Positions 1 to 10,448 of a stretch of DNA of 64,000 nt are shown piece after piece. Below the pieces are notes generated by a model that was not told where the DNA came from, searched no databases, and saw nothing but the letters and a program-made list of their open reading frames with translations. The stretch's first letter is position 1. Every line of letters begins with the position of its first letter. This DNA comes from Doryteuthis pealeii (taxonomy: Eukaryota > Mollusca > Cephalopoda > Myopsida > Loliginidae): contig CM042157.1 of the NCBI GenBank assembly GCA_023376005.1, positions 84,653,997 through 84,717,996 of the forward strand. The letters run 5' to 3'. Position numbers and translations under genes: made by a program.

Positions 1-487
1 GTCGAATTAACAGTTTCGTTGTAGTAGCTAGAAAAGGGGGTTATTCGCGATAGTATTGGAGTGCTGTCAAATGCGTCTCTTCTGTGTCGGCTCTCGTTCG
101 ATAAGTGCTGGGTTTGATTCTCTCGCCAACCTCTGTGTGGCGATTCGCCGCAGTCCTAGTCCAGGGGAAGATAAATTTGAACTATCGGTTTTTCCGAATA
201 AATGGCAGATTACATTCGTTAGGAAGTTTGCCGTCTAAATCTTCAGTTTTACGCAACCCAGTCAATTTTATCTTTCACGCCTAAACCCCAACCCATATGC
301 GAGACTATGCGTTCCGGGAAGCTACACTGTGACATGATTACCCCTTCTTCTATACAACCGCACTTAATATCCCACAAGTCTCCGTACCATCTCACATAAG
401 ATATCACCCACGTGTCCTGGCGAAGACTGCTTTAAACGAACGTTATAGCAGTCGACTTACCATCCAAAATAAGAATACTCTTCAGCC

Positions 488-992
488 TTTGGTTTTTAAC
501 GAGCATATCAAACTCTTAGTGGGTCATTTAATTGGCCCGATAAATTTTTTAAAATAAATTCATTCTTATGGAATAATACAATTTTATAAAAACGATTTCT
601 ATTCAACCCATAGATGCGGACCCTAACAGGTACTTACCACTCCGGGTCAGAGTGGGATCCAGGGAGCAATATATGAAGGGTGCTCCACTTCCCCAAATCT
701 CCAACCTGGAATCTCACCATCAGATAGAGTAACGTCATTCCCAGGACATGTAGACCCTCAGTCACCGCCTTCTAGCCATCCCATATGATAAAAAAAAGTG
801 CAAGGCTTGACCATGATCAGCCGATGATCGGGGGGGCTCTCCGACGCCCGTCTAGCCAAAGATAGGGCTCAAAGTGGAGTATTGCAAGTCGAACTGCTCA
901 TCACCGGTTTATCCAGAGAGTATCCGGGTCGCCACCCCACTAGCCAACCCCATTGCAAGAGGTGCAGTATAACTGCCCCAGCCGACAGGGCG
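488..992 (-). mobile_element. RP599 retroposon copy, indel-rich
   Basis: Aligns by eye along its length with the full copies at 45449-46047 and 47732-48330, from the TTTGGTTTTACGGCATATC-like end to GCCCCAGCCGACAGGGCG at 975-992. Many one-base indels interrupt the match. Strand follows the reading that the (AAACC)-like end is the 3' tail. Confidence 0.8.
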
Positions 993-1749
993 TTCAGCTT
1001 TTGGAGCACTTCACGTTTTTCTATATGTTCTTTTTAAGTAAGAATCAAACGATAAACATTTAAGAAAAATTCATACTTACCTTCTTGGTGAATTTTAGAG
1101 TCTTTATCCCAACAAAGGCCGCTGTACTGCTTTCATAAAACTACGTGTAGTGTACTGAAAGTCACCCTTCAGACCTGAAGTAGATTAATAAGATCACTGA
1201 ATCAGAATGTTGGTTTGTGCAAAAAAATGGCACGAATATGATAGACACTATAGTTTATGGAAAACAACAGAAAATTACACTCATCTACATGAGTTATGGA
1301 ATAATAACAATATTTCATTGTTACTATTGCATTATCAGCTTAATGTATGTACGTACCTGTAGTTTAGAATATTATTGAATAGGGTCCGTTCAGATTTAGA
1401 ATGACAGGGTCATGGAAAGACCCGACAGTTGTTTTGCATGGGTAATAAACTATTGCTCGAGCCCTTAGAAAAAATGCCTATTAGGATGACAGTGTTAGAT
1501 GAGAGACAGAATCCAGGGTGACGGACCTGTAAGGCTGCCCGCTCTGACATTGTTTAATTCGTGTGGTATCAAACATGGGAGATTAAAATTCTAAAACTAG
1601 TCATTGCCTTAACGCCAAGATAAACACAAGGTTTTGAAAAGGCAGATTATGTTATTTAACGCGAAAGGTTCAAAGTAATATCTGTAAGCTCACTTAAATG
1701 CAGTCACTTTGCTTTTTGCAAATAAGAAATAATGACAAGATCTATAGTT

Positions 1750-2322
1750 GCTGGTTGGTTTGAATTTTAAGCATGTCAACCCTTGTTCGGTTATTTTATG
1801 CCGAAGACGTTTTGTTTTATTCATTGTTGGGTATTCAATTTTTAAAATATAAACTCAATTTTTTTTAAACTCATTTTACTGTTTAACACACAGATGAACA
1901 CTAAACAGGTACTACCACTCCAGATCAGAGTGGACCAGGGAGAAGTTGCAATAATGGTTATACCACACCGCGATGAATTGGAATCTGCAACCACTAGAAT
2001 GCATTTAGCGTCCGATAGACATAGGACACACATACCCTCATCAGCCACCACTTTCTAAAAAGAAAAATGGGGTTACCATATGGATGGTTTCCAACCCTAG
2101 GTGCCAAGTATTGCCGTAACCTGCCGTACTGATTAGATGGGGCCTCTCGCACCGCCCCGGTCTAGACTGGACGTAGAAACCCAAAGTGAAGTCTTGGACT
2201 ATGAACTGCTCAGCAATTCAAGATTCCGTTCTTAAGTATTCACAGGCTGTGACACACGGCCGACAGGTGGCGAATTGGGAGTTTTACTCAGAGGTGCAGT
2301 CAGTTTGTTTCTGTCCTGCCGA
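1750..2322 (-). mobile_element. RP599 retroposon copy, variant tail, indel-rich
   Basis: Starts with GGTTGGTTTGAATTTTAAGC and contains the family block ACTACCACTCCAGATCAGAG near 1910. It carries the same tail variant as the pair at 27919-28271. The right half is hard to align because of dense indels, so the right boundary is approximate. Confidence 0.65.
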
Positions 2323-3658
2323 TCTATCTGTAATTAGGGGGTGTACTTATGAATAAATAAAACTGGTATCCGAGTTTAAGTCGGGCAAGGCTATTAGGTA
2401 ATAGTGGACAGAATGGAGAAGAGGAAAAATAGCAAGACTCTCCTTCCGGGATTCAACCGGCCTCCTCCCCGCATGCAAAAAAACAAAGCAATTTAGGCAC
2501 TTTGACGGGACGCGAGTTCGACTTGATGTGCCCGGATGTCTGAGTTATATATGGCCCATAAATAACCATAAGCGAGTCGCAGCGTCGGAGGAACAAGGCA
2601 GAGAAGCATTCGGCTTACATAGAACGACAGAAAAGATTTTTTACGGCACGACGGATTTTCAGCTGTGGTACGAAGACGGTGGACCAAAAAGTTTGGCCGC
2701 GAATAAGTACGGTACTCAGCTTCTTTTTGCCCCCCCCCCCCTCAGCAGGAATCTTGTTGACTCAATGAATGCTATTCTCCCCCTCTATAGTTGGACAGAT
2801 TGGGTTATCAGCTTAGTAGGCAGCCGTATAGGAAGAAACCGAATTCGAACCAACGGATACAGCTTGAATATTGACTTGTATCTCATTTTACTCATGGACA
2901 GTGGTTAGTAGGAATAAGTAAACTTCCCTATTAAAAAGGAACTTTCAGGATTATTAAAGATTTTTAGAAAAGGGTGGAGTAGGAATTAAACTAAGACTGA
3001 AGGCGCCCAGTGAGTTGTGGCATATTGTAGTAGAGAGTGGACCGAGTGACAAGAGTTCGAATTTTGGACGAGACTGTCTGGATTCATACAACGCTAGAAA
3101 GTATACATCAATTCATAGATGGATACGGACGATAGGGCTTTAACTATGGGGTAGGGCCACCGGGCTAGGGAATGGGTAAAAAATAAGAATTCAAACCTGG
3201 AAAGTCCGCTGTCAAGTTGACCGTTCACACCTGCTCGTAGGCGTGTGCTGTGTGGCGGGGGGGGGTTAAATACATACGGTTTCCCCGAAATAATGATGAG
3301 AGTATATAACCAAGGATTATTTCGGCGGGGGGGGATGCGTGTTTGCGTCGCTATCAGACTGACTATTTAAGGGAGGGGCTTATAGCAAAATTCCTGTGAA
3401 AATCCCGCTAGGTCTTATTTCGCCACAGAGTCTTAGTTTAGGAAGATAAAGGGAATAAATAAGAGAGTAGAAAAAAAAATGAGAAAAGCGTAAGTTTACG
3501 GAAGGTGTTTCACGTGCATAATTCCAAGAAATACAATAACACGCAAGTTATCCTTGTTCCGACAATAAAAAATTAAAATTAAAAAAAAAAAAATGGTCAC
3601 CTTAGTGTTGTGCAGATTTGCCTAGCATAAGAAAGTGTGCGGTGCGCATCATGCTGGG

Positions 3659-3758
3659 NNNNNNNNNNNNNNNNNNNNNNNNNNNNNNNNNNNNNNNNNN
3701 NNNNNNNNNNNNNNNNNNNNNNNNNNNNNNNNNNNNNNNNNNNNNNNNNNNNNNNNNN
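3659..3758. other. Assembly gap, 100 N
   Basis: Exactly 100 consecutive N, the conventional size for a gap of unknown length. Sequence quality differs on the two sides. Confidence 0.99.
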
Positions 3759-4116
3759 GGGTTTAACTTGAGATTCATTGACATTTTTAAGTTAAATTTT
3801 AATGCTATTTTTAATTTTTGAATATCTTTGCAAATATAAATGAAATATTTATAATTTTTGCACAAAAGCTAAACTCAGTAACAGTTATTGTGTAATATAT
3901 TTACTTTGTCATTAACTGTTTTATTTTTGTAATTTCCTCTGGACATACATACACACACCAACTGCCCTTTATATATGTATAGATATATAACGCTGTGATG
4001 TTTGACAAAATTCTGTAAGGGCAATGTCTAATATAAATCTTTCACATCTCCCCCCACCCCAATTACTAATAACTTCATTACCTAATAAAGACATTTCTTA
4101 TTCACACTCATATACT

Positions 4117-4222
4117 TAGTAAAAAAAAAAAGAAAGAAAAAAAAAAGAAAGAAAAAGGAAAAAAAGAAAAAAAAGAAGAAAAAAGAAGAAATAAAAAGAA
4201 AATAGAAGAAAAAAAAAGAAAG

Positions 4223-4254
<32 letters not shown>

Positions 4255-4390
4255 AAGAAAAAAAAAGAAAAAAAAGAAAGAAAAAAGAAAGAAAAAAAAA
4301 AGAAAAAAAAGAAAAAAAAAAGAAAGAAAAAAAAAAAGAAAAAAGAAAAAAAAAAGAAAGAAAAAAAAGAAAAAAGAAAGAAAAAGAAGG
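4117..4390. repeat. (A)nG purine tract
   Basis: About 270 bases of A runs broken by single G. The long minus-strand Phe/Ser/Leu open frame across it is a composition artefact. Confidence 0.9.
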
Positions 4391-4484
4391 TTGATTGTTG
4401 ATTTTAATGGCAGTTTAGGGTTATTCATGCTTTATTATATTGTGTACATTGTACACTTATATTTACATGTTTTGAATGTTACAT

Positions 4485-4915
4485 AATCTATGCGGTTGCA
4501 TAAGATTATTGTCAATCCCCTGTATTTCTGAGGGGATGGCCCTTTTCATATTACGGGCGGGACTTTCCATAGAAGATTACAGAAAGCCCCCGAAATACGT
4601 GAAGTCACGTGGGACCTGGTTGGGTCTTCAGTTTCAGTTTGGACGTCAGGCAGAGAAGATGTACTGCCTTAACTGGAACTCACCTGCATACTCATGAAAT
4701 GTTTAGTTAAGTAAATAAAAGCTTACGAAAATAACATGGTTTTGTGGTTGGTGAATGTCTTGGTAACAAGACTGATCTAGAAGAAGAAATGAGTTAAGTG
4801 CGACCGACCACCAAGACGAAGTCCAGACGCTAGAAGAGACGCTAGCAGAAGAACGTAAGATACGAAAGATGAACAGAAGAAAAATAGAAGTAAGAAGTAA
4901 AAAGAAGAGTATACA
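4485..4915 (+). mobile_element. Possible LTR-retrotransposon terminal fragment and leader
   Basis: A less AT-rich block with an AATAAA-like site near 4713. It is followed by a leader-like stretch (GACGAAGTCCAGACGCTAGA at 4816-4835, then an AGAAGAACGTAAGATAC-like stretch). The same leader recurs at 47240-47330 behind a different upstream sequence. That arrangement would fit an LTR end plus untranslated leader, but no paired LTR, primer-binding site or gag/pol is visible, so the class is uncertain. Confidence 0.35.
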
Positions 4916-4967
4916 ACATGAATAGTTCTCTTAAGAGAATTTGCACATATTCATATAATAATGAAAT

Positions 4968-5193
4968 TTAGTGTACAGTGCTCAGGTGCTTACAGCTTAT
5001 TCCATGCCTCAGCAATTCTGAGCGTGAAAAAATGTTTCTGAAAGTCATGTGAGCTATGCTGTTTTCCGACTTTGAAGGCATGCCCACATGTGTTAGAAAC
5101 ATGGAGATCAAAAAGGTGCTCAAGGTTGCTGTTGTTAAGATGATTAATGACATGAGTATTTACCAAGCCAGTTGCCAAATGCCAGAGTTTCAA
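4968..5193 (-). pseudogene. LINE reverse-transcriptase C-terminal fragment (CR1/L2-like)
   Basis: The minus-strand frame gives a peptide with LATGLVNTHVINHLNNSNLE, then a HGHAFKV-like segment, HDFQKHFFTLRIAEAWNKL and a stop. This matches the pattern seen downstream of the RT domain in CR1/L2-type LINEs (charged helix, FF..R...WN.L). The better copy at 26283-26576 continues through SASVVGCRNTASFKAS. This copy is frameshifted and truncated, with no RT catalytic motifs. Confidence 0.65.
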
Positions 5194-5279
5194 ATCTCTA
5201 TGGGAATATTTCTTTCCTCATATTTTCAAAACCTTGTTTCATCTTTATCATATTTTGCCAAACCATTTCATATGAATTA

Positions 5280-6740
5280 GGAAATTTATGGATACTTTAA
5301 AATGAAAACATGTAGATTAAAATGTTTTTTTTTTTATATCTCTCATGTGCATAAATATATGATGATATACAATGGTAAAAAAAAGAAGTTGTATTAAGGG
5401 GAAAGAAAGCATGGGTTGCTAAAAAGGCAATTTAAGAATTTTTAAAATTAGGAAAAAAAAAAAAAGGAAAAAGAACAAAGGTAAAAAATATCTCTCTCTC
5501 TAAAGATCGATGCCTAAAATAAAATAAAAAAATTAATAATAAATGTGAATGTCAGTGTTTCACATTTTTTCAACTTTACACCTAGCGGCTGTAGCCTAAC
5601 ATATCATACCATTTTGGAATCAGACTGACTCCGTAAGCAAATTTAAAAGTTTCTGAGTCGATTCTGAACCCACAATTATAAAATATTAGAATCCCAAATT
5701 TTAATTATTAATACTCTTGTTCCTTATTTGTATGACCGTTATGATCTTGCAACACTCTGTTGTTAAAAATGAGACCATCCAAATTGTCAGAGATGAAATG
5801 CAAAAATGTAAATCCTGATTATCTTATCTGTCGAATTTTTATTTTTTATGAGTATTGTCACCTCAGCTAAATAATGGACCATTTCACTTTTACTATAAAG
5901 AAATAAAGGGAAGAAAAAGGACATGCTACATAGAAAAATATAGAAAGAAAGAAAGAAAAAGAAAGAGGGTAGGAAATATAGAGAGAGGTGGTGAGTGCGC
6001 AGAAGCAATAAGGGTAATCTGTTTTCAATCGAACATAATGGAAAGAAGTAAAGATTGAAAAAGAAAAAAATAGTGAGAGACAGTTAAATCAAGATTATTA
6101 TACTTTTTACATATTTAACTATTTAGCAATAACTCTTAAGTAAACATATCAAACATTGTAATAATTAAATCATCATACTGTAGTATATCCACAGGTCCTG
6201 CTAGTTTTAATTATTCTAATTGTTTTGGCGATTTTTTAATGTGATTTCTTGCACCATTTTTATTTTTGTGCGATAAAAGGAGCTAACTTAATTGCCACCT
6301 AATAGGCGGCTGTTAAGCTAGTAAAAAATATTTGGCATTTTCAGGGGACAGTAATTAAACGATCAAAAAAACTACTTAAATATCGTGAAAACCTTCTTGT
6401 CAGACTTAACAAGATTTAAATTGGTGAAAGGTGTTGGTATGCATATGTGCGTGTGTGTGTGGGGGGGGGTGAGCTTGGAGTTTAAGGATACAAACTTCTA
6501 AAATAAAATAAGAAGTTTAAAAAGGAAGCTAAATTTATTTAAAACCCACAAATTCACACATCTGCATGAATGACTGGATAGAGAAAAAAAACAAAAAAAA
6601 AAACAAGGGGAGGTAATACCTCTGTAGCAACTGCACTAAGAGTGTTCTGCAACTGCCTGGGGGTTAACTTTTGCTTAGCTCCTCCTTATTCCTTCTTCTC
6701 TCCCCCTCCCCAAAACCTTATTTAAGTTTCCCCTCTGCCC
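5280..6740. other. AT-rich sequence, nothing recognised
   Basis: Unique-looking AT-rich sequence with short A and GT runs. A stretch near 6170-6210 (ATCATACTGTAGTATATCC) resembles 51250-51290, so it includes at least one old repeat. No exon, RNA or element end is convincing. Confidence 0.5.
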
Positions 6741-7077
6741 TCAACGACGTAGTAAGGGAGTGGATGAAGGGTTGATCAAGTGTTGTAATATATCATTGTT
6801 GCTTGTGGGGGGCTGAAAGGATAATTCTATCAGCTTTGTCTGTTCTTTAATACAAGTCTGCAAGGGGAATAGAACCACAGACACTGAGACCACACCTGCG
6901 CATAAAACAGGAAAAGAAAAGAAAAAAGTTAAAAAAAAGAAAAAAAAAGAAAGAAAGAAAAAACAAAGTACAAAACAAACAAATAACAAAAATGGAGAAA
7001 AATGGCAATAGTTTTAAATATGAAGGGTTTTATAGCTTCAAGCAGTCAATCACAAGAGAAAAAATAGGGAATGAAAA

Positions 7078-7082
<5 letters not shown>

Positions 7083-7140
<58 letters not shown>

Positions 7141-7157
7141 TATATATATATATATTG
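7083..7157. repeat. (AT)n microsatellite
   Basis: More than 70 bases of alternating A and T with one interruption near 7140. Confidence 0.95.
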
Positions 7158-7348
7158 TCTGGAAGAGTTTGTGTGACCTACACAGGTGTGACTTTTTATC
7201 AGCAAATTCAGTTATTGTTGGATGAAAAACAAAAAACAAAAAAAAGTTAGTGGGAGAGAGGGGAGATAGCTGTTGATATCAATACTTAGTAAAATAAAAA
7301 CAAAACAAAAAAAAACCCAAAGAATACAGAGAAAGACTTTTCTTAGTT

Positions 7349-7615
7349 TTGTGTGTGTGTGTGTGTGTGTGAGTGTGAGTATGTGTTTGTGTGTATGCAC
7401 GTGTGTGTGTTTGTGTGTGTGTGTTTGTGTGTATGTGAAAGCAAATGAATTTACATTCAAGCAGAAAAATAGATGCAATGTAAGCACACATCTATATAGA
7501 TGTATACACTGATATATAGATAGATACACTGATATATAGATAGATACACTGATATATAGATAGATAGATATATAGATAGATACACAGATATATAGATAGA
7601 TAGATATATAGATAG

Positions 7616-7658
<43 letters not shown>
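7349..7658. repeat. Compound (GT)n / (GATA)n / (CA)n microsatellite
   Basis: GT-rich to about 7436, then GATA/TAGA repeats 7494-7616, then pure (CA)n 7617-7656. Long open frames in several phases here are repeat artefacts. Confidence 0.95.
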
Positions 7659-8029
7659 TTGTCTATGAATTTTGACTTTTTTATGTCTATTGTGGGCATC
7701 AACATTTTAAGATTGTTTTTTTTTCCTCTAAAAGATAAAAAGAAAAGTAACTAAATTGACTTATTAGAGATGACTATAAATTCTTATTGGTTAACAATAA
7801 TTTGTGGGGTCAATAATTGATCAGAAAATAAACAAATCCAATAAAAAAAATAATAAAAAAATAAAAATCTGGTTTAAAATTGTTTTTTAAGGTTTTTGCA
7901 GAAAAAGATTTTCTTTTGAATGTTTTTGGTTACTGGGCAAATAAAGAGAATCTTTTGATTGTCCTATTCAGTGACCATCCTGTTGACTGGGGTTGTAGAA
8001 TACTCAATTTTTTTTTCTAGTTAACCCAT

Positions 8030-8493
8030 AGATAAGACTCTAGCAGCTACTACCACTCCAGGTCAGAGTGGATCTAGGAACAATAGTGATGAAAGAGTAC
8101 TCCACCTTCCCCAGAGCTCTAGAATTGGAACATCACTATTAGTGCAGATAGACTAACATCATACCCAGGAAATTAAGACCCCCAACCACTGCATCTAGCA
8201 CATATATGATAAAAAGGGTTGGGGCTTGCCATAAGGGCAATAGGGTTGGGACAATCATATAGGTGCTAGGGCTTGATGTGATCAGTCGATTGATAGGAGG
8301 GGGGCCTCTCCGACCACCCATCCATAGCCTAAGTAAGGGCTATGTTGCATGTCATGGACTGCTCAGCCACCAGTGCTAGATCCTTAAGCATCACTGCGCC
8401 AACAATGGCCAACAAGTAGCCCCATTGAGGGGATAGGGTTCTTACCCCTCTGCAGAGGTGCAGTCAGTGTATTCTAAAGCCCCAACCAACAGA
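8030..8493 (-). mobile_element. RP599 retroposon, older truncated copy
   Basis: Contains AACCCATAGATAAGACTC, ACTACCACTCCAGGTCAGAG and GGGCTTGATGTGATCAG, and ends with CCCCAACCAACAGAGC. It lacks the GGTTTGG tail end and carries several substitutions relative to the 45 kb and 47 kb copies. Confidence 0.85.
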
Positions 8494-8552
8494 GCTACCT
8501 AGAAGTGGGAATCGATGTCAATATATATATTATTTATATATATAGTAAAGAA

Positions 8553-8802
8553 GGGGCCGGCTTAGCTCAGTCGGTAGAGTGCTCGGCTAGGAATCACAGG
8601 TTTCTTGGTTCGATACCGGCCCTCGCCAACTCAGCGTATGAGTAGCACAGGGATCTGTGCAGTAAAGTGAGGTGCTGATAGTAGGTGTGGCACTCCACCT
8701 CAGATGCTAAAATAATCTCCTTGGTCTAGTGCTATTGAAAAGGAGATAGACTCCCTCGCTGTATTGCTGATACTGACATTAGGCCACAACGACGACTATT
8801 TA

Positions 8803-8803
<1 letters not shown>
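8553..8803 (+). mobile_element. SINE-A, tRNA-derived
   Basis: Begins GGGGCCGGCTTAGCTCAGTC with a clear pol III box A (TAGCTCAGTCGG) and a box B-like GTTCGATACC. A conserved roughly 170-bp body follows, containing AGCACAGGGATCTGTGC and CTCCTTGGTCTAG. The tail degenerates. It is a retroposon, not a working tRNA gene. At least nine further copies or fragments lie in the window. A (TA)n tract and an HHR element follow directly. Confidence 0.9.

Positions 8804-8808
<5 letters not shown>

Positions 8809-8837
<29 letters not shown>
8809..8837. repeat. (TA)n at the left edge of an HHR element
   Basis: Pure alternating tract abutting the palindromic HHR element that starts at about 8838. This is one of many (TA)n tracts at HHR-element borders. 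Confidence 0.9.
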
Positions 8838-8841
<4 letters not shown>

Positions 8842-8897
8842 GAAAAAATGAGTAAAGAAAAGAAATGTAGATGGATAAAAATGAATTTAATTGATAT

Positions 8898-9073
8898 CAC
8901 TTACACATGTGTTTCGGTCCGTTTATCAAAATGTATACGGATTTATGTTATTATTATTATTAAAATAATCAGATGAAATTGAAATAATGATAATAATAAT
9001 AATAATAATAATAATAGGAAAGATTTAAAAATATTCCGTACATAGAGATTTTTTTACGACCTTCATCAGAGTG
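8898..9073 (-). ncRNA. Hammerhead ribozyme motif with long stem II insertion
   Basis: Mirror image of the motif at 9118-9281. The minus strand reads CACT (stem I), CTGATGA, an extra A, GGTC, a long insertion, GACC, GAAA, the palindromic stem III CACATGTG, then T A and AGTG (stem I). All core residues are present. Stem I is only 4 bp and the insertion is about 130 nt, so activity is uncertain. Confidence 0.6.
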
Positions 9074-9117
9074 AATTTTTTATTTTTTGATAAATATTTT
9101 TTGATAAATAAAAAATT

Positions 9118-9281
9118 CACTCTGATGAAGGTCGTAAAAAAATCTCTGTGTACGGAATATTTTTACATCTTTCCTATTATTATTATTATCATTATTTCAA
9201 TTTCATCTGATTATTTTAATAATAATAATAACATAAATCCGTATACATTTTGATAAATGGACCGAAACACATGTGTAAGTG
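9118..9281 (+). ncRNA. Hammerhead ribozyme motif with long stem II insertion
   Basis: CACT 9118-9121 pairs with AGTG 9278-9281 as stem I. CTGATGA is at 9122-9128 and GAAA at 9264-9267. The stem II base GGTC (9130-9133) pairs with GACC (9260-9263), with an A-T-rich insertion between. Stem III CACATGTG (9268-9275) is self-complementary and the predicted cleavage dinucleotide is UA at 9276-9277. One extra A separates the first core block from stem II. Confidence 0.6.
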
Positions 9282-9540
9282 ATATCGATTAAAAGTGATA
9301 TCGATTAAATTCATTTTTATCCATCTACATTTCTTTTCTTTACTTATTTTTTCCTCATATTGTCGGATTCACGCTCCTAATTTCAGTTGAGCACTCTATT
9401 TAGGAGGAATTTAATTGCAAAATCCACCGTATTCGGCGTTAAAGCTAAATCTCACTTTGTTTACAAAGTTTGAGAACTCTTGGTGAATTCATTTCCTCTT
9501 AGAAATATAGCGATTAAATAGCCTGCTATACTTGGCAGCT

Positions 9541-9606
9541 GATTGTGGCCGTATGGGTAAGAAGGTTCGGCGAGCGTAAGTTCGTTCAGGTCTCGAACCT
9601 GGCCAG
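9541..9606 (+). promoter_or_regulatory. tRNA-like pol III promoter candidate
   Basis: TGGCCGTATGGG (9546-9557) fits box A loosely and GGTCTCGAACC (9589-9599) fits box B. Spacing is tRNA-like. No acceptor stem is evident, so this is a derived promoter or relic, not a tRNA gene. It would place the ribozyme about 30 nt downstream of box B. Confidence 0.5.
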
Positions 9607-9628
9607 AGGCAGCTGCTAAAAATGGTAT

Positions 9629-9674
9629 AACTGCACTGATGAGAGGTGATACCTCGAAACACGTGTCTGTAGTT
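9629..9674 (+). ncRNA. Type I hammerhead ribozyme, complete
   Basis: Stem I AACTGCA (9629-9635) pairs with TGTAGTT (9668-9674), 7 bp with one G-U. Core CTGATGA is at 9636-9642. Stem II GAGGT/ACCTC encloses a 3-nt loop. GAAA is at 9656-9659, stem III CACGTG is self-complementary, and the cleavage site follows C9667 (UC). All universally conserved hammerhead residues are present. The minimal stem III is typical of Penelope-like and retrozyme HHRs, which may act as dimers. Known class, inferred function. Confidence 0.9.
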
Positions 9675-9679
9675 TACTT

Positions 9680-9684
<5 letters not shown>

Positions 9685-9727
<43 letters not shown>
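9685..9727. repeat. (TA)n between two HHR elements
   Basis: Pure alternating tract. The next element starts immediately after it with GGGAGTAAATATGGAAATT. Confidence 0.9.
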
Positions 9728-9729
<2 letters not shown>

Positions 9730-9900
9730 GAGTAAATATGGAAATTAAATCCGACAATATAAAGAAAATTTTGAAAAAACAAGTATTCCGAAAATGGGAT
9801 GAATTTAATTATCGATGTTTAAACATTTCGGTTACATTGAACCTTCATCAGGATGTCTCTTGGGGTGAAGAAAATGATGGATGTTTTTATATATGACGGG
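9728..9900 (-). mobile_element. HHR element fragment with ATCCGACAATAT box
   Basis: Starts after (TA)n with a GGAAATTAAATCCG-like segment leading to ACAATAT at 9760, the direct form of the box seen at 9357-9370. It holds a minus-strand HHR at 9811-9854. The same arrangement recurs at 52590-52760. Confidence 0.65.
9811..9854 (-). ncRNA. Hammerhead ribozyme motif, short stem I
   Basis: Minus strand: CTGATGA, extra A, GGTT-loop-AACC stem II, GAAA, palindromic stem III TGTTTAAACA, then U C. Stem I is only ATC/GAT (3 bp), so it is probably weakened. All core bases are intact. Confidence 0.6.
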
Positions 9901-9976
9901 AGATGACAATCTTTTTAGTTATGTAACTGTATTTGATCAGCGTTTTATTTTTGAAAGGCAAGTCGCGATCCACACA

Positions 9977-9999
9977 CACACATATATATATATATATAT
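9977..9999. repeat. (TA)n at element border
   Basis: Short CA then TA tract directly before the inverted-repeat element beginning GGGAGAATAAGTGC. Confidence 0.85.
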
Positions 10000-10325
10000 G
10001 GGAGAATAAGTGCTTAATTGGAGTCGTACCTAATTTTGAAAATTAATTAATTAATAATGAATTAGGCGGGAATACCTATTTAAATGTATGGCTAAACAAA
10101 TCAAGAAAAATCAATAGGTATTCCCGCCTAATTCATTATTAATTAATTAATTTTCAAAATTAGGTACGACTCCAATTAAGCACTTATTCTCCCAAAAATT
10201 GTCGGCAAAAAAAGCCATTCCAAACAAACTGTGTTTACAACTTATCATATCGTCGTGTAATAAAAGTCACTAGAAGAGGAATATTAACCTACTCTAAACA
10301 AATCGTCAAATCTAAGAAGTCCGTT

Positions 10326-10378
10326 TGGTGTAGGGGTTATGTTATCGGCCTGTCAGCTTGGCAGTCCGGTTTCAAATC
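10326..10378 (+). promoter_or_regulatory. tRNA-Asp-like pol III promoter module
   Basis: Box A-like TGGTGTAGGGG (10326-10336), anticodon-loop-like CTGTCAG and box B-like GGTTTCAAATC (10368-10378) in tRNA order and spacing. Closest by eye to tRNA-Asp (GTC). The acceptor stem is not intact. Confidence 0.6.
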
Positions 10379-10406
10379 ACACACAGGGCGGTCTTCCGAT
10401 CTATAG

Positions 10407-10448
10407 CTCTGCTGATGAGGCCTAATAGGCCGAAATGTACATACAGAG
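10407..10448 (+). ncRNA. Type I hammerhead ribozyme, complete
   Basis: CTCTG (10407-10411) pairs perfectly with CAGAG (10444-10448) as stem I. CTGATGA is at 10412-10418. Stem II GGCCT/AGGCC has an AAT loop with the canonical G-C closing pair. GAAA is at 10432-10435, stem III TGTACA is self-complementary, and cleavage is predicted after A10443 (UA). It lies about 30 nt downstream of a tRNA-Asp-like box B. Confidence 0.9.

Larger units (their letters stand above)
1..3658. other. Low-accuracy (uncorrected long-read-like) segment
   Basis: No gene is recognisable. Two copies of the RP599 retroposon lie here (488-992 and about 1750-2322). They differ from the near-identical copies elsewhere in the window mainly by single-base insertions and deletions every 10-20 bases, which looks like raw long-read error rather than mutation. 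The segment ends at a gap of exactly 100 N. Open frames here, such as one at 2528-2908, have no recognisable domain and should not be trusted. The reading as an assembly artefact is inference. Confidence 0.6.
8838..9371. mobile_element. Palindromic hammerhead-ribozyme element
   Basis: An approximately 250-bp left arm (8838-9091) is repeated in inverted orientation at 9105-9360, centred near 9098, with few differences. Each arm carries a type I HHR split by a long stem II insertion. The right edge carries ATATTGTCGGATTC (9357-9370), the box shared by other HHR elements here. This resembles non-autonomous Penelope-like or retrozyme-like elements by its HHR content. No reverse transcriptase is present. 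Confidence 0.75.
9372..9684 (+). mobile_element. HHR element with a tRNA-like region
   Basis: Lies between the palindromic element and a (TA)n tract at 9685. It has unassigned sequence, then a tRNA-like stretch (about 9541-9606), then a complete hammerhead (9629-9674), then (TA)n. The order tRNA-like then ribozyme is the same as in the elements at 10.3 kb and 21.1 kb, though the sequence differs. Confidence 0.6.

Noticed and set aside
2528..2908. 126-codon plus-strand frame
   Set aside because: In the indel-rich left segment, no recognisable domain, and overlapped by an equally open minus frame.
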